From: Limnohabitans sp. Rim8
GTDB taxonomy: Bacteria > Pseudomonadota > Gammaproteobacteria > Burkholderiales > Burkholderiaceae_C
Length of the DNA stretch: 27,467 nucleotides
NCBI GenBank assembly: GCA_945877725.1
Contig: CAMDXR010000008.1
Span: 1 to 27,467, forward strand
Direction: 5' to 3'
Positions within the stretch are counted from its first letter, which is position 1. Each line of letters opens with the position of its first letter. A program made the position numbers and the translations under genes. The notes below the pieces were generated by a model. The model worked only from the letters and a program-made list of their open reading frames with translations, made no database searches and was not told where the DNA came from. Below are positions 19,991 to 27,344 of this stretch, piece by piece.

Positions 19991-20685
19991 ACAAGCACCT
20001 CCATATACTTGGTGTCGTCCACCTTGTTGGGGTGAAAACCGGGCAAGTAAATCGTCAGCATCGGGATCAGCACCTTGGTGGTCACAAAGAACGACCACGA
20101 CATCAGGTCACGCCATGTGCGCCAGTTGCGGAGCTGGCAATCCTTTGCCGTTTCCTTGAGGGTGTGCTTGATCATGCTGCCCATCACATAAGCTTGGTTG
20201 CTTCGTGCAATTTTGCGCAGGTCGGCGTCAGAATGCCCAAGGTAGCGCCACAGGTCGATGGCCAAGGCTTTGTGCCCCAGCTCTTCCTTGGCGTGCCACA
20301 GGAACAGTTTGTAGTCGCGCCCTTCGCGGCCAGCCCAGCGGCCAATGACCGACCGAGACATGCAGGCAGCCAAGTGCTCGATGGACACCATGGTCCCCAG
20401 CCAGTAGGGCAGGCCGGGCTTGCGCAGCACAAGGCGAGCGCGTTTGAATTCTTCCGCCTCCAGCTCTTCAAGCCCTTGGCGCTTGTTGAATGCCTCATGG
20501 CCAGAGGCGTGGGCCAGCTCCTCGTTCATGAATTGGACCATGCGGGCCTTGAGGTCTTGGTCCTGAACGGCTGGCAGGTAATGCTTGACCACGGCAGCAA
20601 ACGCCCTTTCCCAAGCAGGGAAAAGGACGCTAGAGGCGTTGCCGTAATGGCTCCAAACTGGAGAGTCGTCGCACCAGTATTTCAT
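19987..20685 (-). CDS. Ferritin-like di-iron protein (predicted metal-dependent hydrolase type, PF10118-like)
   Basis: A 232-residue protein coupled by ATGA on both sides. It shows the complete ligand set of a four-helix di-iron centre: E26 in AWERAFAAVV, E56-x2-H59 in MNEELAHASGH, E103 in VSIEHLAACM and E135-x2-H138 in WHAKEELGHKALAIDLW, with helix spacing as expected. The pattern and the W-H-x-x-EE-x-x-H segment resemble PF10118 proteins, annotated only as predicted metal-dependent hydrolases. The C-terminal third has a hydrophobic stretch (SFFVTTKVLIPMLTIYL, 198-214). Members normally occur in cellular genomes; its position between tail and ejection genes suggests it is made late and perhaps packaged. 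Enzymatic or oxidase activity is not established. Confidence 0.8.
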   Translation of the reverse strand: MKYWCDDSPVWSHYGNASSVLFPAWERAFAAVVKHYLPAVQDQDLKARMVQFMNEELAHASGHEAFNKRQGLEELEAEEFKRARLVLRKPGLPYWLGTMVSIEHLAACMSRSVIGRWAGREGRDYKLFLWHAKEELGHKALAIDLWRYLGHSDADLRKIARSNQAYVMGSMIKHTLKETAKDCQLRNWRTWRDLMSWSFFVTTKVLIPMLTIYLPGFHPNKVDDTKYMEVLV

Positions 20686-20942
20686 GTTGTTTGCGTTGCC
20701 GGGTTAACTGCCGCCACCATGGCTTCGGCCCAGTCGTACCAATTATCGTACTGGTCCGTGCGGGGCGTAGCCTCGTTTGAGAACACGTCAATTGCGTTCA
20801 ACCCATTACCCCACGTTTTCCAATCCGTCTGGGCATTGGGGATCTGAAGGTTCTGAGCACCATAAAGCTCGCACATGAGGCACGCCCACGACTCAAACGT
20901 GTGATAGCGTGGATCGTAGATCTGTGCGGGATTAAGGGCCAT
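20682..20942 (-). CDS. Small virion-region protein, 86 residues, Trp-rich
   Basis: ATG 20942 lies within the last 11 bases of the preceding large tail gene and follows GAGG at 4 bases. The product is acidic and aromatic-rich (FESWACLMCELYGAQNLQIP, TDWKTWGNGLNAIDVF, QYDNWYDWAEAMVAAVNP), with four or five tryptophans. No family recognised. Coupling to the di-iron gene (ATGA) and to the tail gene suggests a structural or assembly accessory. Confidence 0.7.
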   Translation of the reverse strand: MALNPAQIYDPRYHTFESWACLMCELYGAQNLQIPNAQTDWKTWGNGLNAIDVFSNEATPRTDQYDNWYDWAEAMVAAVNPATQTT

Positions 20943-23418
20943 ATGGCCTCACATCGCCGACTTCGGCGTTGAGAAGCACTTTGCCGAGCTGGTAATTTCC
21001 ACCAGCCACGTCAGAGGTAAACCTCAGTCGCAATTCACGACGCTGCTCGCGCATGTCAATTTTGCCAGTGTTGGGGCCAAAAACATAGGGGTCGGACTCT
21101 TTGTCCTCACCTTGAGCAAACGGTCGGCCAGTCACAACCACGGACATTTCCCCGGTCTGCAAGAAGTCAGGCTCAACCCGCTCTATGCGCAGCCAGCGGT
21201 TGTTGCCCTCGGTGGCTGGAGCCGAGGGTCCACCCCCCAGCCAGCTCAAGTCGTTGGTCTCAAAGGAGCTGAGGATGGCCCGCACGTTCTGGCCATTGAT
21301 GTCGTCCGTTCCGGTCTCGTGCTGGTACACCTCGATGAGGTTTGCGGGGATCGAAAAGGTGAGAGATACCGCGCCCGTTCCTGTGGCAGCCGCTGACATC
21401 TGAATGCCTTGCAGGTAAATCGCCGTCACGGGAATCGAAAATCCAGCCCCAGAGCCGCCCAAACTGGCAGCCGTGGCACTCAGCACGTCGCCCACAACAT
21501 AGGCCGCTCCACGGGCCGTTATGGTCACGGTGGTCACTGCCCCACCAGAAACGCCGATCGTGGCCTTAGCGCCCGATCCTGAGCCTCCGGTGAGGGTCAC
21601 GTTGATGTATGAGCCATTGACGTAACCAGATCCGGGGGTGATGGCCCCCAACGTCTTGATGTTGCTGCTGGTGATCGCCACCACGGACGTACCCGTCGGA
21701 ATGTTGGAGCCAGAGATGACCTGACGCAGCGCAACTTGCGTGTTGTAGGTATCGCTGTACAAAAAAGCGCTACCAGACACCACGTTGTAGGTCTCGGTGA
21801 AAACGGTCTCGGCCTCGCTGGTGTGCCAGTCTGCGGCCACCGGGTAAGCAAACACCTGCGAGAAGTACCCGGCGGAGCGTTGAGCACCACGGGCCTCGCC
21901 AGCGTCATACCAAGTGTTTTCGCGCACGTTGTAGATGATCGCATCCGTGCATTCGGTTGCATCCCCACGGGGGTAAAACCACCAAATCTCACCAAAACGC
22001 GGAACCTTCGTTGCCCAGACTTTTTGACGCTGATCGTAGTTCAGGTTGTCAAAGAAATAGTTCTGGTTCATGGTGTTGGGGATCTCTTTGACCACACCGT
22101 TGTACAGCAAAAAGCGATCAGTGCCGCACCAGTAATACACGCCGTCATACTCAATGACCGACTGCGAGGACAGAATCGATGACTGGCTGCTGATGATGTC
22201 ATAGCGCCAGTACTGCGGGGGTGTACCCTGTCCGCCGATGTATGACACGCGCACAAGGCTGTCAAGCGTCCAAAACAAGCCAGAAGGCGCGTTTGAGCCG
22301 CCCCTGACGGGTAACCCCTGCACAACCTTGCCAGAGGCCACGTTGGTGGCATTGGCGTCGGCAGAGACCCAGTCGTTGGTGTTGCCAGCCGAGCAGTTCT
22401 GAATCAGGCCGTTGTTGCCGTACACGAACAGGTAAGGGTGCAGCGCCACAACCCCACCAGACACCGAGATGTTGTTGTTGAACGTCAGCGTGACAGTGGC
22501 CGTGGCAGTTGCGGTATTGCTCAAAACAACCGTCCATATGCTGGATACCTGCACCACAAACACCAGCCCGGCGGTCGTGCCTGCCGTTGTGACAATTGCT
22601 GACCCGCCCGAAGTTTTTGACAGCGTGAAAGTGGTTGTTCCGTTTGTCGCAATGATGTAGTACGTTCCGGGCGATATGCCCGTTGCGGTTCCGGTCAAAG
22701 TGCCCGTCACAACAATTTGCTGGTCATTGAGCAGCGTGGTTGCGCTGCACGAGAATTGACCTGCCGTGCCAGTCACCGCAACCCCGGCCAGCGTGTCAGT
22801 GGTGCTCACGAGGCTGGCAGACACCACGGTCGTGTTGGCAGGTATGCCCGCCCCAGTCACGGTTTGGCCAGCGCCAATCAACGTGTTGATCGCGGCCATG
22901 GTCACGACTGAACTCAAGTTTGTCGTGCTGCCAGTAGCGGTGAAAACGCCCACTTGGCTCATATTCAGGCCCGTGATGTCACCAATCAGCACAGGCGTAT
23001 TGGTTTCGCTGCCAATATCCGTGAGGTCCTGTCCGGGGTGCGCAACAAGCGACTGAACTCCGTTGCCGCCAACGTCATAGAAACCATCGAATTGCCACAA
23101 ATTTAGGTTTGACGCCGTGAAGTTGGCCAAGGTGAAGTCACCAATGCCCGCACCCACGCCGTTGTTGTCAATGGTCAGGACTTGCAGGCCATTGTTGTAG
23201 CCACTGAAAATTGACGTGAATGCGTTTTGTGGATTGACCCAAATGCCGCGAGAGGGTCCAGTAAGCTGGTCAGAAATGACGCGAAAGCCTCCAACCTTAC
23301 GAGGGCGGCCACGCTGGAAACGGACCCACTCCCCGTCGTTGTAGTACATCTTGTCGAACACCGTGCCATCGCGCTGGATGCCCGGCTGTGTGTCGAGGGT
23401 GAAGACCTTGGCTGTCAT
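20932..23418 (-). CDS. Large tail protein, P22 gp10 / tail-tube-B-like, with inserted beta modules
   Basis: An 828-residue protein from ATG 23418, sharing one base with the preceding stop. The N-terminal 150 residues (GIQRDGTVFDKMYYNDGEWV, RFQRGRPRKVGGFRVI, GLQVLTIDNN) and the central part (YWRYDIISSQSSILSSQSVI, YDGVYYWCGTDRFLLYNG, WATKVPRFGEIWWFYPRGD) match packaged-DNA stabilisation or tail-tube-type proteins of podoviruses, which have propeller-like folds. Two modules interrupt this core: about 160-310, Thr/Gly-rich Ig-like strands, part of which recurs in the neighbouring gene; and about 593-667, a GSGYVNGSYINVTLTGGSG-type domain common in aquatic phage virion proteins. The C-terminus is a beta domain (RRELRLRFTSDVAGGNY). 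Tail assignment is solid; exact ring or tube position inferred. Confidence 0.8.
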   Translation of the reverse strand: MTAKVFTLDTQPGIQRDGTVFDKMYYNDGEWVRFQRGRPRKVGGFRVISDQLTGPSRGIWVNPQNAFTSIFSGYNNGLQVLTIDNNGVGAGIGDFTLANFTASNLNLWQFDGFYDVGGNGVQSLVAHPGQDLTDIGSETNTPVLIGDITGLNMSQVGVFTATGSTTNLSSVVTMAAINTLIGAGQTVTGAGIPANTTVVSASLVSTTDTLAGVAVTGTAGQFSCSATTLLNDQQIVVTGTLTGTATGISPGTYYIIATNGTTTFTLSKTSGGSAIVTTAGTTAGLVFVVQVSSIWTVVLSNTATATATVTLTFNNNISVSGGVVALHPYLFVYGNNGLIQNCSAGNTNDWVSADANATNVASGKVVQGLPVRGGSNAPSGLFWTLDSLVRVSYIGGQGTPPQYWRYDIISSQSSILSSQSVIEYDGVYYWCGTDRFLLYNGVVKEIPNTMNQNYFFDNLNYDQRQKVWATKVPRFGEIWWFYPRGDATECTDAIIYNVRENTWYDAGEARGAQRSAGYFSQVFAYPVAADWHTSEAETVFTETYNVVSGSAFLYSDTYNTQVALRQVISGSNIPTGTSVVAITSSNIKTLGAITPGSGYVNGSYINVTLTGGSGSGAKATIGVSGGAVTTVTITARGAAYVVGDVLSATAASLGGSGAGFSIPVTAIYLQGIQMSAAATGTGAVSLTFSIPANLIEVYQHETGTDDINGQNVRAILSSFETNDLSWLGGGPSAPATEGNNRWLRIERVEPDFLQTGEMSVVVTGRPFAQGEDKESDPYVFGPNTGKIDMREQRRELRLRFTSDVAGGNYQLGKVLLNAEVGDVRPYGP
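21418..21640 (-). repeat. Inserted GSGY beta module in the large tail protein
   Basis: The encoded stretch runs from GSGYVNGSYINVTLTGGSGS through a VTTVTITARGAAYVVGDVLS segment to GGSGAGFSIPVTA. This Gly/Thr-rich pattern recurs as a plug-in module in unrelated virion proteins of aquatic phages (recollection of the family, not checked). It interrupts the propeller-like core and may be surface-exposed. Confidence 0.5.
22549..22788 (-). repeat. Copy A of an approximately 80-residue beta module shared with the next tail gene
   Basis: Residues 211-290 of the 828-residue protein align by eye with residues 59-140 of the 498-residue protein (24495-24740). Shared landmarks in order: VTGT-x-GQ-x-SC, QxIVVTG, TYYII-TNG-TTTFTLS, GG-A and TTAGTT-GL-F. 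More than half of aligned positions look identical, far above general Thr/Gly composition. Confidence 0.8.
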
Positions 23419-24914
23419 TAGAAGGTCCCGCCCTGAACACCCCCAGTAAAGTTACCAGTGCCCGGTATGTTCAGCCCTGTAGCGGTCAAGCCAAACAGCT
23501 TGACGCCTAAGATTGCAATACCGAATTCACCAGAGCCGGGGCGGTAAATACCCGTTGACGTTTCCGTCGCAAAGTTTAGTGAAGGAGCGCCAACAGTGCC
23601 GTCGACCAATGACACGTTTACCGCACCAGCGGCAATCGTTGAGGCATTGAGCAAGTTGACCGAGTCACACAGCAAGATCACTTGCTGGCCAGCAGGGACC
23701 GTGGCCGTAGCGCCGCCAGCGCCTGTGGTGAAGGTAATTTGATAGCCGGGTCCACCACCGTTGGTTTGGTTGGTGATGTAGTACACCTGAATCGTTTGGG
23801 GCAAAACAACAGTGACGTTGCCAGTCAAAGTGCCCGTGTACTTCTGAATTGTGTTGGCCGCCTCTGAAGCGCTCAGGGTGTAGCTGCCGTTCGTCACAGC
23901 CTTGGTGAGCTGAGTGAAATTGAACTCGGTGCTGCGCCCCAAGCCGACGGTGAAAAAGGCAGACCCAGAGCAGCAAATCACACAAGAGTCGGCGGGGGCC
24001 AAGGATATGGTCGACGCGCCGTTAATCTGAACACCGCCAGCGGGAGCAACGGTCAAAGTGCCAGATCCGCCGTTGCGGACCATCATGTACCAGTCATTTC
24101 CCAGCGTGGTGGCCGAGGTCAGGGTCAGAGTTCCCGACCCGCCCGTCCACACATAAGTTGACGCCCGGTCGGTGGCAACTGCTGTGTAGCTTGATGCAAA
24201 CGTGTTGACGTTGTTTGCAGCGTTTAAGGTGTTTGAGATGGCCTTGAGGCCAAACCCGGCAAGGGTGGCCGCATCGACGTTCGATGTACCCACACCAAAG
24301 GCAATCAAGCCCCATGTGCCCGCCGTAGTGGCGTTGGTGGTCAGGTAGATGTACTTGGCCTCACCGGGCGCTATGGTGACGATTGGCGAGCCGACGTAGT
24401 CCCTGACGGTGAAGGTATACGAGCCGACGTTGCGAAACAGCGCATCAATACCAACAGACGCCTGATTTGCAGGCGGCATGTCCAAAGTGAACGCATCCAG
24501 CGTGAACGTCAAGCCAGTGGTCGTGCCAGCCGTGGTGGCCACCGCAGCGCCACCCAAAGTGGCCGACAGCGTAAAAGTTGTCGAGCCGTTGGTGGTGATG
24601 ATGTAGTAGGTGTTGCCAGTGGTGATGCCGCCTGAAGTTCCCGTGGGCACTCCGGTGACAACAATGGCTTGGCCAACAAACAAGCTGGGGGTCGTAGTGC
24701 AGGAGCACTGACCGTTTGTGCCAGTGACGGTGACGCCAGTAAGCACTAAGCCGCTCGAAAGCGACGTGACATCCATGACTCGAGCTGCGGCGTTGTCAGT
24801 GGCGCTGCCGTTGATTGGCCAAGAAAGGGTGGTGTCCGCAGCAAGCGTGATGCTGCGGTATGAGACGTCGGTCGGTTGGATTACCTGACCCGTGAATGGA
24901 CTGGTGAAGCTCAT
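23418..24914 (-). CDS. Beta-rich tail protein (probable fibre or appendage component), 498 residues
   Basis: ATG 24914 overlaps the adaptor stop by ATGA, with GAGGGA about 5 bases upstream. The protein is almost entirely Thr/Gly/Ser-rich strands. Residues 59-140 are the module shared with the next gene; later parts include VNTFASSYTAVATDRASTYV, SGTLTLTSATTLGNDWYMMV and NGGSGTLTVAPAGGVQINGA, of the kind seen in phage fibre shafts; the end (NFATETSTGIYRPGSGEFGI) has the S/D-TGIYRPG motif that often precedes fibre or spike C-termini. No chaperone or lyase domain is seen. Likely an exposed tail appendage; host-range role is inference. Confidence 0.7.
   Translation of the reverse strand: MSFTSPFTGQVIQPTDVSYRSITLAADTTLSWPINGSATDNAAARVMDVTSLSSGLVLTGVTVTGTNGQCSCTTTPSLFVGQAIVVTGVPTGTSGGITTGNTYYIITTNGSTTFTLSATLGGAAVATTAGTTTGLTFTLDAFTLDMPPANQASVGIDALFRNVGSYTFTVRDYVGSPIVTIAPGEAKYIYLTTNATTAGTWGLIAFGVGTSNVDAATLAGFGLKAISNTLNAANNVNTFASSYTAVATDRASTYVWTGGSGTLTLTSATTLGNDWYMMVRNGGSGTLTVAPAGGVQINGASTISLAPADSCVICCSGSAFFTVGLGRSTEFNFTQLTKAVTNGSYTLSASEAANTIQKYTGTLTGNVTVVLPQTIQVYYITNQTNGGGPGYQITFTTGAGGATATVPAGQQVILLCDSVNLLNASTIAAGAVNVSLVDGTVGAPSLNFATETSTGIYRPGSGEFGIAILGVKLFGLTATGLNIPGTGNFTGGVQGGTF
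24495..24740 (-). repeat. Copy B of the approximately 80-residue beta module
   Basis: Encodes residues 59-140 of the 498-residue protein, matching copy A (22549-22788). The two copies are about 1.7 kb apart in the same orientation, suggesting intragenomic duplication or independent acquisition of a shuffled domain. Confidence 0.8.
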
Positions 24915-25546
24915 GAATCCCTCGCAATCGCCTGACGATCAGCGCCGCGTGTGACGTTCTCTACCTTCAGGACTTCAATGATTTTGTCGTAATTACTTTG
25001 CCACATGGGCATGCGCTCGTCGTTCTTGAGGAACGGCATGGCTTGCAGCAAAGTGCCGTACAGCAGCGCCTGCGGGGCGTACTGTGTGAACCAGTTGGAT
25101 TGGTTCGATGAGTCCAAGGGCTGAACGCGCTCGTAGTACAGCACCTCATATGCATAGGCAGCCGCCGGGGTAGGGCCGACAAGCCAGTGCTCAAAGTCGT
25201 AGTCGCAAAAGAACAAGGGCACGTCTGTCGTCGTTGGATTTGGCCAGTACTCGCGGATGTACTCGTAGGTTCGCAGCAGCACGGGCTGGCGCTTGCCTGC
25301 CACCGTCACGTTCATCGATACCGTCTTGCGCCACCGAGCGGGCTTGGGAATGACGTTCTCAGACTGGACCATGGTGCTCGTGGCCACAGTCAGGTTGCCG
25401 AGGAATTTGATCTCAGACGCAATGATCTGCTCCGCCAGCATGATGAACTGCGGAATCTTGTCCAATGTCTGCTGGTCAGTACGCTCCAGATACGTCTGGA
25501 TGTCGTTGACCAGCGAGTCATACGTCATTACGGCTGCGACTGTCAT
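24911..25546 (-). CDS. Head-tail adaptor (SU10/P22 gp4-like)
   Basis: ATG 25546 follows CGGAGA at 5-6 bases. The 211-residue product matches adaptor proteins of short-tailed phages: YDSLVNDIQTYLERTDQQ (helix 1), IPQFIMLAEQIIASEIKFLG (helix 2), KPARWRKTVSM, YEYIREYWPNPT, VPLFFCDYDFEHWLVGPTP, YEVLYYERVQPLD, NWFTQYAPQALLYGTLLQAM and PFLKNDERMPMWQSNYDKII. Family knowledge: these helical proteins form a dodecameric ring under the portal that links it to the nozzle. Its presence supports a podovirus-type or closely related tail. It lies directly downstream of the endolysin gene. Confidence 0.85.
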   Translation of the reverse strand: MTVAAVMTYDSLVNDIQTYLERTDQQTLDKIPQFIMLAEQIIASEIKFLGNLTVATSTMVQSENVIPKPARWRKTVSMNVTVAGKRQPVLLRTYEYIREYWPNPTTTDVPLFFCDYDFEHWLVGPTPAAAYAYEVLYYERVQPLDSSNQSNWFTQYAPQALLYGTLLQAMPFLKNDERMPMWQSNYDKIIEVLKVENVTRGADRQAIARDS

Positions 25547-25557
25547 TTTGTTCTCCG

Positions 25558-25899
25558 TTATCCGACGTTGCGTTCAAAGTGCGGGCAATCGACCAGCGAC
25601 TTGAAGTTGCCTCCCCAACGATTTTTGGGATGCAAAGACTCCCAATACGCACCCAACGGGGCCAATATTTCTTTGTCCCAGATGATTTTACCGTCTTTGA
25701 AGAAATTTAGGTCAATTGCGCAGCGCTTTAAATGAATCGAATTTAAGGTCTTGGAGCGGCCCGTTTTGACGTAAATGGCCTGCTGCTCAGGGGTGCGGGC
25801 CAATTCGCCCCCAGTGACCTGAAAACCAGCCTCCGTGGCATGCTGAATCAGCTTGCAGGCGTCCAACAGGAACGCGGCTTGTTCTTGGCTGAGGCTCAT
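25558..25899 (-). CDS. Endolysin, M15-type D-Ala/L-Ala-D-Glu peptidase
   Basis: The start at ATG 25899 overlaps the holin-like stop (ATGA); a longer frame to 25980 lies inside that gene. The 113-residue product carries the VanY/M15 zinc-peptidase signature: GGELARTPEQQAIYVKTGRS (30-49), SIHLKRCAIDLNFF with zinc ligands H56 and D63, and VDCPHFER with H107 and catalytic-type E109. Length matches phage M15 endolysins of one domain without a binding module, typical for Gram-negative hosts. Role: cuts peptide stems of peptidoglycan at the end of infection. No signal peptide is seen, so export depends on the neighbouring holin. Confidence 0.9.
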   Translation of the reverse strand: MSLSQEQAAFLLDACKLIQHATEAGFQVTGGELARTPEQQAIYVKTGRSKTLNSIHLKRCAIDLNFFKDGKIIWDKEILAPLGAYWESLHPKNRWGGNFKSLVDCPHFERNVG

Positions 25900-26414
25900 T
25901 CCTTGCCCCCCTTGCGCATTTCCATGACCTTTTCGACCGTGCGGCCACCAAAGTAGGCCGTCATGACCAGCATGCCCCACTGGCCAAGCAGGTTGACGTA
26001 GGACTCGCTGATCTTGTACCCATAGCCGTCAAGCAGAGCAAATATTAAATAAGCCGTCAGGAGGTACACCAGAGTGCCGGGGCGCACGTTCTTGGACAGC
26101 CACGAGTCGGAGGCCATGTCGGACTTCCAGCGATCGGTGATGTTGTTGTCTTGGCTGGCTTGGGCCGCCAGCAAGGCTTTGAGTTCTTCCTGTTCCAAGC
26201 GAGCTTTCTCGATGCCCAGCTCGAGCAAGCGCTCCTCGTGGTCGTACTGAAGCTGGCGCAGCTTGCTGACCTCTTCAGGGCTTGGGGTGTCGGAGATCTT
26301 GACGCCAAGGGCGTTTTCGACGACCTCCTTGCCCTTTGCTTGAATCGCAGAAGACAAAAGACCCAAGCCGTTTTGAGCAAGGGTCCCAAGTAATGAGGCA
26401 ACGATTGGAATCAT
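25896..26414 (-). CDS. Holin of the three-transmembrane family
   Basis: ATG 26414 with GAGGG about 9 bases upstream gives 172 residues. An N-terminal hydrophobic segment (IPIVASLLGTLAQNGLGLLS), a charged helical domain (EEVSKLRQLQYDHEERLLEL, EKARLEQEELKALLAAQ), then DRWKSDMASDSWLSKNVRP and two hydrophobic segments near 113-132 (TLVYLLTAYLIFALLDGY) and 140-158 (LLGQWGMLVMTAYFGGRT). This order, with the DRW-SD-x-x-DSWLS-x-x-(V/I)RP motif, is that of the PF11351-type 3-TM holins. It overlaps the endolysin gene, the expected arrangement. Function as holin is family-based. Confidence 0.85.
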   Translation of the reverse strand: MIPIVASLLGTLAQNGLGLLSSAIQAKGKEVVENALGVKISDTPSPEEVSKLRQLQYDHEERLLELGIEKARLEQEELKALLAAQASQDNNITDRWKSDMASDSWLSKNVRPGTLVYLLTAYLIFALLDGYGYKISESYVNLLGQWGMLVMTAYFGGRTVEKVMEMRKGGKE

Positions 26415-26419
26415 TATTT

Positions 26420-26887
26420 TTAAACCCTCGTGATGTTGAACTTCAAGTTCTGGTGGTTTGGGTAGTTAACCACCACCTCCCTTTCGGGGCACTTGTATTT
26501 GATGTGAGCTAACAGCATTGCCTCACCCGCAGCAATCTTCTTTTGCACCTCGGGTGAGAATGTAAATTTGTACCCAAATTTGTCAACCGTAGGGGTCGCT
26601 GGACCGCTGAATGTTGCAATGCTTGGTATGGCAGGGTGAACAACAAAATCAGAGTCTTTGATCTCAATCTTGAAGTTTGTTACCTCACAGTCGTCGCGCA
26701 GTTTTTGCCGGGCAACGACAACTTTGAATTCTCCATTTGCAGGTCCACTCGAGACCTCAAAATGTTCTGGGGACCATTTCAAAATGGCCTTGTCAAGCCA
26801 ACCAAATTTATCGGCAAGGGTGTAGCTACCACCGATAGCCGCAACGCTTGCAGCGATCGAGGCGATGACCTTGGTGATGTCAACCAT
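26420..26887 (-). CDS. Membrane-anchored protein of the lysis cassette, unknown function
   Basis: ATG 26887 shares its last base with the upstream stop (TAATG). The 155-residue product starts with a hydrophobic helix (residues 7-24, VIASIAASVAAIGGSYTL) and continues as a beta-rich domain (FKVVVARQKLRDDCEVTNFK, FGYKFTFSPEVQKKI, EAMLLAHIKYKCPEREVVVN). It lacks a lipobox, so it is not a typical outer-membrane spanin, but an N-terminal anchor with a periplasmic domain would suit an envelope role in lysis. No family recognised. Confidence 0.68.
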   Translation of the reverse strand: MVDITKVIASIAASVAAIGGSYTLADKFGWLDKAILKWSPEHFEVSSGPANGEFKVVVARQKLRDDCEVTNFKIEIKDSDFVVHPAIPSIATFSGPATPTVDKFGYKFTFSPEVQKKIAAGEAMLLAHIKYKCPEREVVVNYPNHQNLKFNITRV

Positions 26888-27102
26888 TAAAAGCCCAACA
26901 GCTTCTTGACAAACTCGGCAGCTACGCCGGGACCAAGCAGCACCACCGCAATCAGGATGTACAGCAAGTACTCGATCTTGGTCATGCGCTTGGAACCTTC
27001 GTCAAATCGGGCTTGGATGCCCTCATATCGTTGAGCGCAAATCGCCTCGTGAACACTCAAGCGCTTGTCGGTTTCAGTGGCAAGTTCGTGAATGGGTTCC
27101 AT
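26887..27102 (-). CDS. Small membrane protein, holin-accessory-like (XhlA-type layout)
   Basis: ATG 27102 gives 71 residues: a charged helix (ETDKRLSVHEAICAQRYEGI, residues 10-29, then ARFDEGSKRMTK) followed by one hydrophobic segment (IEYLLYILIAVVLLGPGVAA, 43-62) and a basic tail. This helix-plus-TM layout is like XhlA-type holin partners or small antiholins. Position upstream of the holin and endolysin supports a lysis role; the specific function is inferred. Confidence 0.68.
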   Translation of the reverse strand: MEPIHELATETDKRLSVHEAICAQRYEGIQARFDEGSKRMTKIEYLLYILIAVVLLGPGVAAEFVKKLLGF

Positions 27103-27128
27103 TGGTCAATTTCCGCTCAACTTGACGT

Positions 27129-27290
27129 TTACTCAGCAGCAGGTGCGTCGGCTGGGGCTGCGGGTGCAGCTTGGGCTTGTGCCTCTTGCTGAATGCCGTT
27201 GATCAAATTGCTCACCTCAACAAATGGGCGCGAACCCAAATATTGCAGGATTGCGTTGACCAGCTCAGTTGACAAAGTCAATTTTTCCAT
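27129..27290 (-). CDS. Small phage protein, 53 residues, Ala/Pro tail
   Basis: Starts at ATG 27290 with GGAG 6 bases upstream and ends at TAA 27129-27131. Residues 1-36 (STELVNAILQYLGSRPFVEV) resemble short phage proteins with a (L/V)-x-x-x-L-x-YL-x-x-(R/K)P-(Y/F)-x-EV pattern often found between structural and lysis genes; the tail is Gln/Ala/Pro-rich. Function unknown. Confidence 0.72.
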   Translation of the reverse strand: MEKLTLSTELVNAILQYLGSRPFVEVSNLINGIQQEAQAQAAPAAPADAPAAE

Positions 27291-27310
27291 TTCACTCTCC
27301 GTGTAGTTGT

Positions 27311-27329
27311 CCGCTGTCAGGGCCAGCGG
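27311..27329. other. Short hairpin between late genes
   Basis: CCGCTG-TCAGGGC-CAGCGG makes a six-pair stem with a seven-base loop in the 54-base gap between the partial right-edge gene and the small gene at 27290. No T-run follows in the leftward direction, so read-through is expected. Significance uncertain. Confidence 0.3.
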
Positions 27330-27344
27330 TTTGCCCTTCTTCTA

